In this document: positions 44,470 to 53,829 of the stretch, piece after piece
Layout: every line of letters begins with the position of its first letter
How positions within the stretch are numbered: the stretch's first letter is position 1
Notes under the pieces: model-generated
What the model saw: only the letters and a program-made list of their open reading frames with translations
The model's database searches: none
Told to the model about the DNA's origin: nothing
Translations under genes and position numbers: made by a program
Assembly: GCA_022497155.1 (NCBI GenBank)
Contig: MU385752.1
Coordinates: forward strand, 248,001 to 312,000
Reading direction: 5' to 3'
Source: Whalleya microplaca
Taxonomy: Eukaryota; Ascomycota; Sordariomycetes; Xylariales; Xylariaceae
DNA: 64,000 nt

Positions 44470-45726
44470 TTATAAAACAGGAAAAGGGTTGGGCTCTGGT
44501 TGTTGGTCTGTATTGAGATCCAACTGCTGGCTGTCAAGAAACTTCTTCTCGTCAATCCTCTTCTGTTGTTCGTCTGGCGGGAAGAGTTTAAATGTCTCGA
44601 CATCCTCGTCCCATTTCCTGACGCATTCGACATCCCAGTTGCACTTTTCAACTTCCCCATACATAGGGTGATTGAATCGAGGATGTCTACTGGGCCAATT
44701 TGAAGCATGGTAGTGGTGCTTGACAAGTGCGCCCCGAGCATTATGGTTGCCGGAATCCGAATGACCTTGCCCCGCCGCGAAAGCCTCGACATCCAAGATC
44801 AAAACACCACTGACAAGCTTGGACTCGTCAAGATCGTGGAAGTCATCCCACGTGATAGCGGCTCCATCTTTCCGCCGCTTATTCATATCGTCGAGGATAG
44901 CAACAGTGAAGGCCGAAGGGCCGGTGCCACTGATGACCTCGTCGAAATCAAGCACCACGTCGCTGATGGGGACGTTTTGCTTCTTAGCGATGTCAGTCAG
45001 CCATTCTTGGATATTTTCCACTAGTCTGAGCATGACCGGGAGATGTGGCTTTGCCATGAATGTCCATTGGCAGAACGACTGCGACTTCTTGCCGAGGATC
45101 TTGTGATCTTTGAACCCTGGTTGGTCGATCTCAACACCGATGACCATGTCAATATCGGCCTCATCGTACCGCTCTGGAATGAACTTGTGAACGGGCTTGA
45201 GTGCCTCAACGTCGATATCAGCATATACGCCTCCCTCTGCGTACATGATGAGGTAGCGTAGTAGGTCGGCTTTGATTATGGTCGCACTGACAGACCGGTA
45301 TAAGTCGACAAAATCCAAGCGGTTGAATCCTTCCGGGCCAAAATGTTGTTCGACGTACGTTACATCATTGCTGTCCGTGAGGATTTCATACCTGTAGTCT
45401 GGGTTCTTGGTGGTCCAGGTCTTGGCGGTGGTAGAATCTCGTTCCTCAAAGGAGAAAGGATCTATCTTCCAGGTCTGCCATATCTTCTTCGGGAAAGCTC
45501 CAGCTGATGAGGGCTCTACAGGCTTTTGTATAGGTTTTTCTCGTTTGAACACTCTGCTAGGACTTGGCACGGATGGTATTATATCCGTATTGAGAATGAG
45601 CAAGAGAACGCATACACACGTCAGGTATAGGGCAATGGTCCTCCGTACCTGCGTCGGTACTCGGTTCCTAAACTTGGCAGTTGTTGACGCCAGCCTAGGC
45701 GACAACGGGGATATTGGTGAGTTCAT
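44470..45726 (-). CDS. GT32-family (OCH1-like) glycosyltransferase, type II Golgi membrane protein
   Basis: Intronless 418-residue protein. A short cytosolic tail and a single signal anchor (TIALYLTCVCVLLLILNT) precede a stem and the catalytic domain. Family marks are FPKKIWQTWKID at its start, IIKADLLRYLIMYAEGGVYA and the nucleotide-sugar-binding DxD in YADIDVEALKPV. A later FTVAILDDMN and KHHYHASNWPS (His-rich acceptor or metal region) also fit. It is expected to transfer mannose in N-glycan outer-chain or related glycan assembly in the Golgi; the exact linkage cannot be read, since fungi carry several paralogues. The C-terminus is hydrophilic and Gln/Asp-rich. Confidence 0.92.
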   Translation of the reverse strand: MNSPISPLSPRLASTTAKFRNRVPTQVRRTIALYLTCVCVLLLILNTDIIPSVPSPSRVFKREKPIQKPVEPSSAGAFPKKIWQTWKIDPFSFEERDSTTAKTWTTKNPDYRYEILTDSNDVTYVEQHFGPEGFNRLDFVDLYRSVSATIIKADLLRYLIMYAEGGVYADIDVEALKPVHKFIPERYDEADIDMVIGVEIDQPGFKDHKILGKKSQSFCQWTFMAKPHLPVMLRLVENIQEWLTDIAKKQNVPISDVVLDFDEVISGTGPSAFTVAILDDMNKRRKDGAAITWDDFHDLDESKLVSGVLILDVEAFAAGQGHSDSGNHNARGALVKHHYHASNWPSRHPRFNHPMYGEVEKCNWDVECVRKWDEDVETFKLFPPDEQQKRIDEKKFLDSQQLDLNTDQQPEPNPFPVL

Positions 45727-46638
45727 TTTTGAAGATGGAAAGGAGTCACTGCTAGAGTACGAACTTCAAGCCTAAAGAAATTCTAGAAAGTATTTACAAC
45801 TGTGTACACCGAGTCAATACACGATTGGGTGATATATTCGCTCCTATAGGTTCACAGCCTGGGCCTTCCGTCCCATCTCGAAGGACTGAAAGATTCAAGA
45901 TCGGCTCAAGTACCCTGGTACCCTACCTTACAGGTGGTCAACTCTAACACTCATAGGATAGCAGATAGTAACCTTGGATATCCTGTTCCTGTTTCTGATC
46001 TAACTGTGATCCACGACTACCCTCAGAACGCGTATAAGCAGTTCCTGCAGTGCGGACACCATGCGGGGATCGTTCAAGATAAGGTAATACAATATGCTGT
46101 GTTCATGGTAGATCCGGTTGGGGCGAACGAGTCTACACAAGCTTGGGGTTGTACAACAGCAACATGTCCATTCGAGATACTAGCCCAACCCTTGACGATG
46201 CCTGCCAGATATTTTTGTGAGCCTCGGAGCCGTGGAATAAGCTATCTTTTGGCATTAGCTGTTATCACATGTGTGACTACGGCATGAATACATGTGAATA
46301 TCTCTCCCGTCGCTGCCAACCCATTACGGGTTCGTCACTTTGACTACGTACGCCTTGTACCACCAACATCACCAAGCAACGTTCTTATGTAAGACGTCGA
46401 TCAACCATGATATGGTGTATGGATACGTTACTTCGGTAGGTGCTTTATTGAGTGGCTGCAGCCAATATTGTCAATCATATCGCTCATCCCTAGGGTTTAC
46501 GACGAATTCAAGTTTCAACCTCGGAGACACCTCCTAGCGAGCACCAGGGGCTCAGTCTCGTGATCTCATAACGCTTCGTCCTGATTCCATGACGTCGGGA
46601 GCAGATAGTGCCATATTCGCCTATTCCAAGAACTGAGC
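45727..46638. other. Divergent intergenic region
   Basis: 910 nt between the GT32 start (minus) and the acyltransferase-3 start (plus). A 117-codon frame at 45934-46287 lacks recognisable content. It is a shared promoter region. Confidence 0.5.
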
Positions 46639-48222
46639 ATGGTGCGCACTACCTCCATGAGTTCAGCTGAACAGAACTTGGGCCCAAAACCGTCCAAACA
46701 CAGTCCACTACCATTGAAAATGAATCCTTACGCAGATATGCCTACCAAGTCTCAGGGCATTTTGGATGCGGGAGAATGGGAAGACATGAAGGTCGACTGG
46801 AAGCCCGCCTCACCTCCCCGTTCGCTTAAGAGGCGGCTGAGCGGATTGAGACGACTAGCGCGGCCCCTCAAGCCTCTCCTGTCGCCATTATGGCCGTCCA
46901 TGCCCGGGACGCTGGAGAAGCTAAGACCCACGGCATATCTGGACGGGCTCAGGGGTTTCGCATCCTTTCTCGTCTACTGGCACCACCACCAATTATGGGC
47001 TCACACAGCAATGGAACAGAATAAAATGTTCGAAGACGGCTTTGGATATGAAGGAAAGTACCACTTTGCTGCTTTCCACGGCATACGGATGTTCTTCTCG
47101 GGGGGTCACTACGCGGTATCCACGTTCTTCGTCATCTCCGGCTACGTGCTTTCGGCGAAGCCGTTGAGCTTGATCCAGAGCGAGGAGTACGTGAAACTCG
47201 GCGACAACGTAGCGTCGGCGCTGTTCCGGCGGTGGCTCCGGCTCTATCTCCCGCTCATCGCCGTGACGTTTCTGTACATGACATCATGCCATGTTCTGGG
47301 CTTGTGGGTGGAAAACACAAAACAGGGCAGTTGGCGAGATGAACTCTGGGCCTGGTATGCCGACTTCAAGAACTTCAGCTTCGTGTTTAATCTCGGCGGC
47401 GAGCCCTGGTTCAGCTACCATTTTCACGCCTGGTCGATCCAGGTCGAGTTCAAAGGCTCCGTCATCATTTACAGTTGTCTGATGGCATTCTCGAGACTCT
47501 CGAGGCGTGCTCGACTATCGTGTGAAGTCGGGTTGGTTTTCTACTTCATGTACATCGCAGATGGCTGGTATGCTGCGATGTTCATGTCTGGCATGCTTCT
47601 CTGCGACCTCGACCTGCTGGCCACGAAGAACGAACTGCCACGCGTCTTACGAAAGCTAGCGCCCGCTAAGAGTTTCATCTTCTATCACCTCCTAGTTTTC
47701 AGCCTATTCCTCGGTGGTGTTCCCTCTGTCAACGCCGATATCAACCGCATGAAGAGCCAGCGCGGCTGGTATTATCTATCCTCCCTCAAGCCACAAGCTG
47801 TGTTCGACTACAAGTGGTTCTATCTGTTCTGGGCGGCAACGTTTCTCGTCGCGTCCGTCCCTCGGATCCCCTGGCTCAGACGATTCTTCGAGGCCCGTTT
47901 CTGTCAGTACCTCGGGCGCATCTCGTTTGCGTTGTACCTGGTGCATGGGCCCGTCCTCTGGACGCTTGGCGATAGGTTGTATGCATCTGTAGGGTGGTAC
48001 GGGAAGACACAGCTGCACAACCTACCTCAGTGGGTGAATAGGCTGGAACTACCGAAGGCTGGGCCGCTCGGCCTCGAGTTCTCGTTCCTGGCACCACACC
48101 TTGTCCTGCTGCCTCTGACGATTTGGCTTGCGGAGCTTGTCACCAGACTGATCGACGAACCGAGCGTCTGGCTCGCGCAGTGGCTGTATGGGAGACTGAT
48201 AGGGCGGTCTCATAGGGTGTAG
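46639..48222 (+). CDS. Acyltransferase-3 family multi-pass membrane protein
   Basis: Intronless 527-residue protein. A hydrophilic N-terminus of about 100 residues ends at LRPTAYLDGLRGFASFLVYW, the hallmark opening of the acyltransferase-3 (OatA/NolL/Oac1-like) family with its catalytic-type His in the following HHHQ. Further marks: SGGHYAVSTFFVISGYVLSA, the Arg-rich FRRWLRLYLPL, HAWSIQVEFKGSVIIY, and RISFALYLVHGPVLWTLGDR near the end, closing with a final hydrophobic helix. These enzymes move acyl groups onto sugars or lipids across membranes; fungal members are linked to O-acetylation and glycan modification. The adjacent divergent GT32 gene hints at a glycan substrate, but this is inference. 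Confidence 0.93.
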   Translation: MVRTTSMSSAEQNLGPKPSKHSPLPLKMNPYADMPTKSQGILDAGEWEDMKVDWKPASPPRSLKRRLSGLRRLARPLKPLLSPLWPSMPGTLEKLRPTAYLDGLRGFASFLVYWHHHQLWAHTAMEQNKMFEDGFGYEGKYHFAAFHGIRMFFSGGHYAVSTFFVISGYVLSAKPLSLIQSEEYVKLGDNVASALFRRWLRLYLPLIAVTFLYMTSCHVLGLWVENTKQGSWRDELWAWYADFKNFSFVFNLGGEPWFSYHFHAWSIQVEFKGSVIIYSCLMAFSRLSRRARLSCEVGLVFYFMYIADGWYAAMFMSGMLLCDLDLLATKNELPRVLRKLAPAKSFIFYHLLVFSLFLGGVPSVNADINRMKSQRGWYYLSSLKPQAVFDYKWFYLFWAATFLVASVPRIPWLRRFFEARFCQYLGRISFALYLVHGPVLWTLGDRLYASVGWYGKTQLHNLPQWVNRLELPKAGPLGLEFSFLAPHLVLLPLTIWLAELVTRLIDEPSVWLAQWLYGRLIGRSHRV

Positions 48223-49085
48223 ATATGTAAAGCAGAAAACACCGATTTAGAAAATGGGAAATGATCGACAGGTTCTTTCCAACCTCACAGCCTCGTCCCA
48301 ATAGTCTGAACCCTGGCTTGAATGAACAACTCTGATTGATCGATATACTGTATGATCGACAACCCGCGTTCTCGGGCATATGCAAAGCACGGGTCGTAAT
48401 AACTTGAAATTCTAACTGTACAACCATACGTCTTTCTAAACAGCTCGCCAACCAGCATCTCCAACCAACATGAAGAAGACGATGGTGAACTTGATGGCGG
48501 TTGGGGCATACTACCAAAATGGGCAAGTGGTCCGTCCCGTATGTAAGACATCGCAATGCAAGGGTACCAGGGCTTACGTCGCAAGAGATGGCGAGAGAGA
48601 CCTACCTATCATGCGGGGGTGGTATGTATTGCCGAAGCCCAGATGTAACCCCTATCAGCAGCCGAGAGGCGCCTCAGGAGCACATCCACCTCACCGGGCT
48701 CTATTGTTTGCTTGCTTCTTCGCGAGAATGGCGTTCGCCGGTGACGTCTTCGCCGTACACGGACTACGGGACGTGAGTGGTCGCTCGTGCCATGGCGTTC
48801 CTTGATAATGCAGTCATCAACCCAAGCGTCGATCATCGAATTTGGGATCCTGATGGGAAACTCCAAAAGCCGGTCAAGAGAAGCTATGGGGTTATTCCTA
48901 CATGCGGTACAGATTAGGTAGCTTGTGCTGCTCATTCTCACACGCGAGTGTTACCTCGGCACCAAGCGCTCGTGGACAGTCGATGGGGTATTGGGACATG
49001 CTACCTAGCTACGAGGAGCTGGTGTTTAGTCGGAGTCGCTCTCGCATGACGCCACGCATACTACCTACACAACGACTCCTCGACG
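48223..49085. other. Intergenic region
   Basis: 860 nt between two co-oriented genes. Short frames are seen on both strands but no recognisable content. It contains the promoter of the uncharacterised membrane protein. Confidence 0.5.
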
Positions 49086-50492
49086 ATGTTGATGAGAGAC
49101 TTGAAGCGGCTGCTTGTTGTTGTTGGCCCCCTATTACTATTCTTCTACACGATCTTCAAATGTCTTGACGGCGAGCCTAGGGCTTCATACCAGGTAGGAG
49201 GAGACTGGATCGGGCATGTCTTCTCTACCGGCGCCCACGGCCCCGTGGAACAAGCCTCAGACGCGCAGAGCTCGCCGTCGAAAAATGCCGCCGACGAAGG
49301 CGCATTTCTCGCGCCGGAATGCAACGCCACGCACACCGAGCTGCAATCCGTCTCGACGGCGGACAGGAGCTTCTTCCGCATCCAGTTCGGCGACAAGCAC
49401 GCCATGAACCCCAACATCCTCCCGCACCCGCTGCTCGAGGACACCTGGACCGTCGTCGCGCAGCAGCACGAGCCGGACAACCCGTCGCACGCGCGCTTCG
49501 TCGAGCTCGCCTGCGACGCCGCCTTCGCTCCCGCACCCGACGGCGGCGGCGGAAGCGTGCTGCAATGCATCCTGCCGCCCGTAGCCCTGCCGATCGCCTC
49601 GACGGGCCCCGGCCACTGCGCCGGCGAGCTGGCCTACATGGGTCTGAACATCGGCCCGCACGACGCGCGCGTGTTCCACGGTCCGCGGGGCCCTCTCGCG
49701 ATCTACGGGAGCAACTCGCAGGAGACGTGCTTCGGGCAGTGGATGCAGGACTTCCGGGTGCTGATCAACTGGGCGCCCGACACCTCCGACACCGACGTCT
49801 CCGAGCCGTTCCGTATGGGCACGGAGCTCCGCCGCCCCCCGCCGCGCGCCGCCGTCGAGAAGAACTGGTTCGTCTTCTGGGACGCCCGCGGCGAACTGTA
49901 CGCGCACTACGACGTGGCGCCGCGGCGCGCGTTCGCGGCGCTCGGCGCGGACGGCTCCGCGGGCCCGGACCTCGCGCCGGCGGCGGCGGCGGCGGGCGAC
50001 GAGCGCTGCCTCGCGCGCCACATGCCCGCGCTGTCGGCGGCGGCGCAGCGGCACGAGTCCGTGCACCAGGCGACGAACTCGCTGGCGATCACGCTGTGCG
50101 CGCGGGCAGACACCAGATGCGCGGGGGACAACAACGACAGCAACGACGGCGGCGACAACACGTTCTTGCTCACGATCTTCCAGCACAAGACCTTCTACGG
50201 CTTCCACAGCGTCTACGAGCCGTACGTGCTGCTGTTCGCGCGGCGCCCGCCGTTCGCCGTCCACGGGATCTCGGCGAGGCCGCTGTGGATCCGCGGCCGC
50301 GGCGGCCCGGGCCGCATGCTGTACGTCACGTCCGTCAGCTGGAAGGCCCGGGGCCAGACGTACCACGGGTACCTGGACGACGTGGTGTTCGTGGCGTTCG
50401 GGATTGAGGACGAGGAGGCCGGGGGCATCGATGTCCTGGCTCGCGATTTGCTGGCTGGGTTGGGTCTTTGTTCGGACATACCTGCTAGTTAG
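49086..50492 (+). CDS. Uncharacterised fungal type II membrane/secreted protein, beta-propeller-like
   Basis: Intronless 468-residue protein of very high GC content. The N-terminus MLMRDLKRLLVVVGPLLLFFYTIFK predicts a single signal anchor, so the bulk is lumenal or extracellular. Recognisable blocks: FFRIQFGDKHAMNPNILPHP, AYMGLNIGPHDARVFHGPRG followed by SQETCFGQWMQDFRVLINW, VEKNWFVFWD, ESVHQATNSLAITLC, and FQHKTFYGFHSVYEPYVLLF with MLYVTSVSWKARGQTYHGYL. Repeated W/Y-rich strand pairs and the phrase DARVFHGPRG recall five-bladed propeller glycan enzymes (GH43/GH130-like). I cannot assign a family. The Ala-rich loop APAAAAAGDE and the Asn/Asp loop GDNNDSNDGGDN look like insertions. A Golgi or wall glycan function is a guess. 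Long frames in other phases are GC-driven shadows. Confidence 0.85.
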   Translation: MLMRDLKRLLVVVGPLLLFFYTIFKCLDGEPRASYQVGGDWIGHVFSTGAHGPVEQASDAQSSPSKNAADEGAFLAPECNATHTELQSVSTADRSFFRIQFGDKHAMNPNILPHPLLEDTWTVVAQQHEPDNPSHARFVELACDAAFAPAPDGGGGSVLQCILPPVALPIASTGPGHCAGELAYMGLNIGPHDARVFHGPRGPLAIYGSNSQETCFGQWMQDFRVLINWAPDTSDTDVSEPFRMGTELRRPPPRAAVEKNWFVFWDARGELYAHYDVAPRRAFAALGADGSAGPDLAPAAAAAGDERCLARHMPALSAAAQRHESVHQATNSLAITLCARADTRCAGDNNDSNDGGDNTFLLTIFQHKTFYGFHSVYEPYVLLFARRPPFAVHGISARPLWIRGRGGPGRMLYVTSVSWKARGQTYHGYLDDVVFVAFGIEDEEAGGIDVLARDLLAGLGLCSDIPAS

Positions 50493-50505
50493 TTTCGTCA
50501 TGTAG

Positions 50506-50509
<4 letters not shown>

Positions 50510-50544
<35 letters not shown>
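50510..50544. repeat. GA dinucleotide microsatellite
   Basis: About 17 AG units lie about 20 nt downstream of the stop codon of the uncharacterised membrane-protein gene, probably within its 3' UTR. Confidence 0.9.
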
Positions 50545-50550
<6 letters not shown>

Positions 50551-51590
50551 AGAGAAGGTGACAGTTTGCGAGTGGCTCGGCTCGTATGTGGGAGCGGTGG
50601 TAGGTGATGTGTCGAATGCCACCTCATCTACTCAAATTCCCCTATGGTTGGTGTGACTTCATACGTAGGTGACTTATCGCAGCTTTCACCATATCCAGCG
50701 AATGAGACCGCGAGCTCTTAGTTTTATTGAAAACATCCTTGTAGCTGAGAATTGATGTATCTTAATCACAGGCACACCGCTCCTACCGTCATCGCAAGCT
50801 TGAACCCTGCCTTTCTGACAGTGATCCTGGTATACTGCTTCAGGAGATCTAGTCAGGTTCGCGTAAGCCTGTGAGTCCAGTTTGATACCTATAGCCTTTA
50901 TGCCCATGAAGGTATGTGTGAGCAAGGCCGCATTACTGATGGACCATCCCAGAGATTTACATACGGATAGTTGGACTCACTCATAGTGATGAATATAATA
51001 GTATAAGCTCATTGTTGTAAGCTTAGATAACCGTGAGAATAGTAGAACTCCCTCGTCGTAAATGTGTCTTAGCAGCTGTCATTTTCGGGCCAACGACTAC
51101 ACAGCAAGTAGCATATTGACCGATCAGCTTCATGAAATGTAAGCGGTATTCAATCAACGTCATATGTAACATGTTTCAGAACGATAATCATCACTAGTGT
51201 ATTAAAATAGCCAAACTCTACCATCACTAGCTCTATATGACGAGGTGGTGATCGGAAATCAGTTCTCACCGATACGAATTGATTTACGAGCTAAGTTGGA
51301 GGTTTATGACCTCACACCTCATAGCTCAGTTGAGTATACGGATGAATTCCATCGCAAAACTTGGACTACGGGGGAAAGGAACCCGAGCCATCTGATCAAG
51401 TCGGACGAAAGACCACACATACAGTTGGCCCATGATACGCCATGTTCAGTCCAAAGAGATGGAATAGATGCACTCTGAATTTCATCAGAAAAAACTGGAC
51501 GTATTGACATGCAGTAAGAAGAAAGCATGAACCGAAACCCCTAACTCCTAAGTCCTCGATGCAAGTCTGCGGAGACGTTCTAGTGCTCAT

Positions 51591-51636
51591 TCCTGCTCCT
51601 GCTTCTGCATCCGCATCTGCTTCTGCTTCTGCTTCC
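51591..51636. repeat. CTTCTG/CATCTG hexanucleotide repeat
   Basis: An imperfect run of TCTGCT/TCCTGC-like units, non-coding. Confidence 0.8.
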
Positions 51637-51785
51637 CCAGTAAACAGTGAGACTCATCTAAACGTGATGAAGCCCGTAACCCGTAACCCCAAGCTATGCC
51701 CCGTATCTCCTTACCCGAAAATCTCCAGGCTCCGTATGCACCCAGGCGAATGGCGCCTGGCAGCGATATGACGTAGCCGGGTCAC

Positions 51786-52696
51786 CTAAGGCTCGCCCAG
51801 AAGTCGAGCCGTGATATCGCCCATATAGGCTTCTTCCAACTCGTAGTCTTGGCCATCGAGGCGGTCGATACCAAAGTGCTCGAAGGCCTCAACAACGCGG
51901 TCGAGGTCGAATCCCATATTGGTGAATCTGGTGATGAGAGTCCGGTTATAACCTCGGAATCTATTATAAAAGTCCAACTGTTAGCCAATCACCACACGCC
52001 AGTCAACTTCCACTTATATGAGTGAACCGTACCTGCTCTCATCGATCTGCGGGGGAGCGAAAGCCGTTCTAGGCTGGGCAGTATGAAACTTGGGGTTTCG
52101 CGGGGCGTTAGCATACATGACGGCCCAGTCGTGGGCCTTCTTGCAGAAGCCATCCGGGTTTATCATCATCATCTTAGCCACCTCGGCGTCTTGCGGGTCC
52201 TTGGGCTCCGGGCTCTCGAACAGGGACTGGAGGGACAGGAGAGTAGACTTTATCGTGAGAACTGGGGACCAGGCGGAGCTCAGAGTATCGAGGCAGATAG
52301 CACCCTAGGGAAGACAGCGGGCATTAGAGAGAGTCACTGGAGCCTAGAGACTAGAAACTGGAGACTAGAGACTGGAGACTGGAGACTCGAGACGAGAGAA
52401 GGGAGAATAGTTTTGAGTGGAGGGTATGGACTTACGGTTTGGCTGCTGACGTTCGGATGCCAAATCTTGGTGTCGAATCTCATTATCGGAGGCCGAAAGG
52501 GATACTCGGGCGGGATTACCACATCCACAATGTATTGACCTCCCTCGTACGGCGTACCGGGCGGACCAGGTATGCTCGCCTTCAGATGGGTCATGTCTCC
52601 ATCAGGACTGACAGGAGAAGCGGTGATCTTGCAGGTGCTGTCCGCTTCAATGTCTCTCAGCTCCTTAGCCACACGGCGGACTCTGCTGGACGACAT
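51786..52696 (-). CDS. ubc1: E2 ubiquitin-conjugating enzyme with C-terminal UBA domain (UBC1/E2-25K type)
   Basis: Predicted 235-residue protein from exons 52696-52436, 52304-52033 and 51960-51786. The UBC fold begins RVRRVAKELRDIEADS. It contains the flap GPPGTPYEGGQYIVDVVIP, the YPFRPP turn, WHPNVSSQT and the catalytic Cys in GAICLDTLSSAWSP, which starts the second exon. A hydrophilic linker (FHTAQPRTAFAPPQIDESR) leads to a UBA domain: NRTLITRFTNMGFDLDRVVE and AFEHFGID. This E2-plus-UBA architecture is specific to the Ubc1/UBE2K class, which extends Lys48-linked chains for proteasomal turnover. Length is close to yeast Ubc1. Nothing is broken. Confidence 0.96.
52335..52398. repeat. GGAGACT heptanucleotide minisatellite in E2 intron
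   Basis: About eight imperfect copies of CTGGAGA/GAGACTA lie inside the first intron of the E2 gene, between its donor at 52435 and acceptor at 52305. Confidence 0.85.
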
Positions 52697-53829
52697 AGTG
52701 GCTAGATGATAAGGTACTATGCACTATTGCCAATAGAGCTAGTATGTATGACCGAGGGAGACGGGAGACGAGAGAGAGAAGTGAGAAAATGGAGAGACAA
52801 GTGGCGGCGGCAAAGGAGATGAGATTTATAGCAACGATGCTAGAAGGCAATGCTATGCTATGCTATCAGAATGTATGTAGCGGAATACCCGATGTCTGTC
52901 AGATGAGCTTCGCCTTGTATATATAATATACGTGGGTGGACGAGGCTCCCAAGGGCTGGCAACAAGTGGAAGTGGAAGTGGAAGTGGAAGTGGAAGTGGA
53001 AATGGAGATCGGGCTGGCGAAAGAAGGCAAAAGAAGGCAAGGAAGAAGAAGTTGGCGGTGGAGTTTCCAAGTGGTAGAAACCTGGAAAGTGACTTGTATG
53101 TAGCTCGGGAGCGCCTGACGACACAAACACAGCTTGGGCCCGGGGAGAGTGGAAGGATGCAAGCTGGTTGCCACTTGCCTGCTTGCCCAGCTGAGGTTGC
53201 GCTTGACAGGTTAATATATTATATGAGTCAATGTGTTTGGTAAGGTTCAATGTTCTTTGTTTGGATTGGAAGTTGAGGCAGGCAGAGTAGGTGGCGGGCA
53301 GGGTCCGTGCCTATGTAGTATTCACAGCTGAGGTCCGGGGTCATACTGTGTTTACACGGGGTCCTACAGGGTTCCTCCACTTGTGAGGAACCTGTAAATC
53401 GGCGTAGATTGCTGGCAATTGCCCGCGACGAGGAAGTACCCCGATACAGTACGGATACATGGCGGGGTCCCGTCCCCTCTCACACCGATCGGCTCGCTTT
53501 TCTTCCCACTCCGTGCCAGTTTCGAGATTAGATAACGCGCATACATGATTGGTACAAATCCAAATCGTGCAGGCTGTACGCATATTATTACATATGACAG
53601 ACTTCAAACCTTGAAAATTTATGTTTATGTACATATGTAAAAGTCAACCCCACCAACGCATCCAAGGTTGCAATATTGTCTTCACTGAACTCTACTTACT
53701 ACCTTCCACTTTCTTCATACATCATACATCTGATCTTTCGGCTCTGTAGGTAGTTCCTACTATCTATTCTTCATACCTAAAGGCATCTTCGCCGCCTTAT
53801 TACTGGGTGTATCTAGGACACTTCTAGTC
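52697..53829. other. Divergent promoter region between E2 and ELP3
   Basis: 1.1 kb between divergent housekeeping genes. It contains a purine-rich hexanucleotide minisatellite. No gene is supported. Confidence 0.5.
52963..53002. repeat. AGTGGA hexanucleotide minisatellite
   Basis: Six nearly perfect AGTGGA units lie in the E2/ELP3 intergenic region. Confidence 0.9.

Larger units (their letters stand above)
50493..51785. other. Convergent intergenic region with microsatellites
   Basis: 1.3 kb between converging genes. It holds a (GA)n tract just after the upstream stop and a CTTCTG-type tract near 51.6 kb. No supported gene. Confidence 0.5.

Noticed and set aside
45934..46287. 117-codon forward frame between the GT32 and acyltransferase genes
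   Set aside because: No signal peptide or domain; it lies in the divergent promoter region.
49319..50407. 362-codon forward frame overlapping the same gene in another phase
   Set aside because: Arg/Ala/Pro-dominated shadow; the other phase has a signal anchor and conserved-looking blocks.
49257..50627. 456-codon frame on the minus strand opposite the uncharacterised membrane-protein gene
   Set aside because: Arg/Ala/Val-rich composition produced by GC-rich codons of the real gene; no domain, no signal, and it runs through the GA microsatellite.
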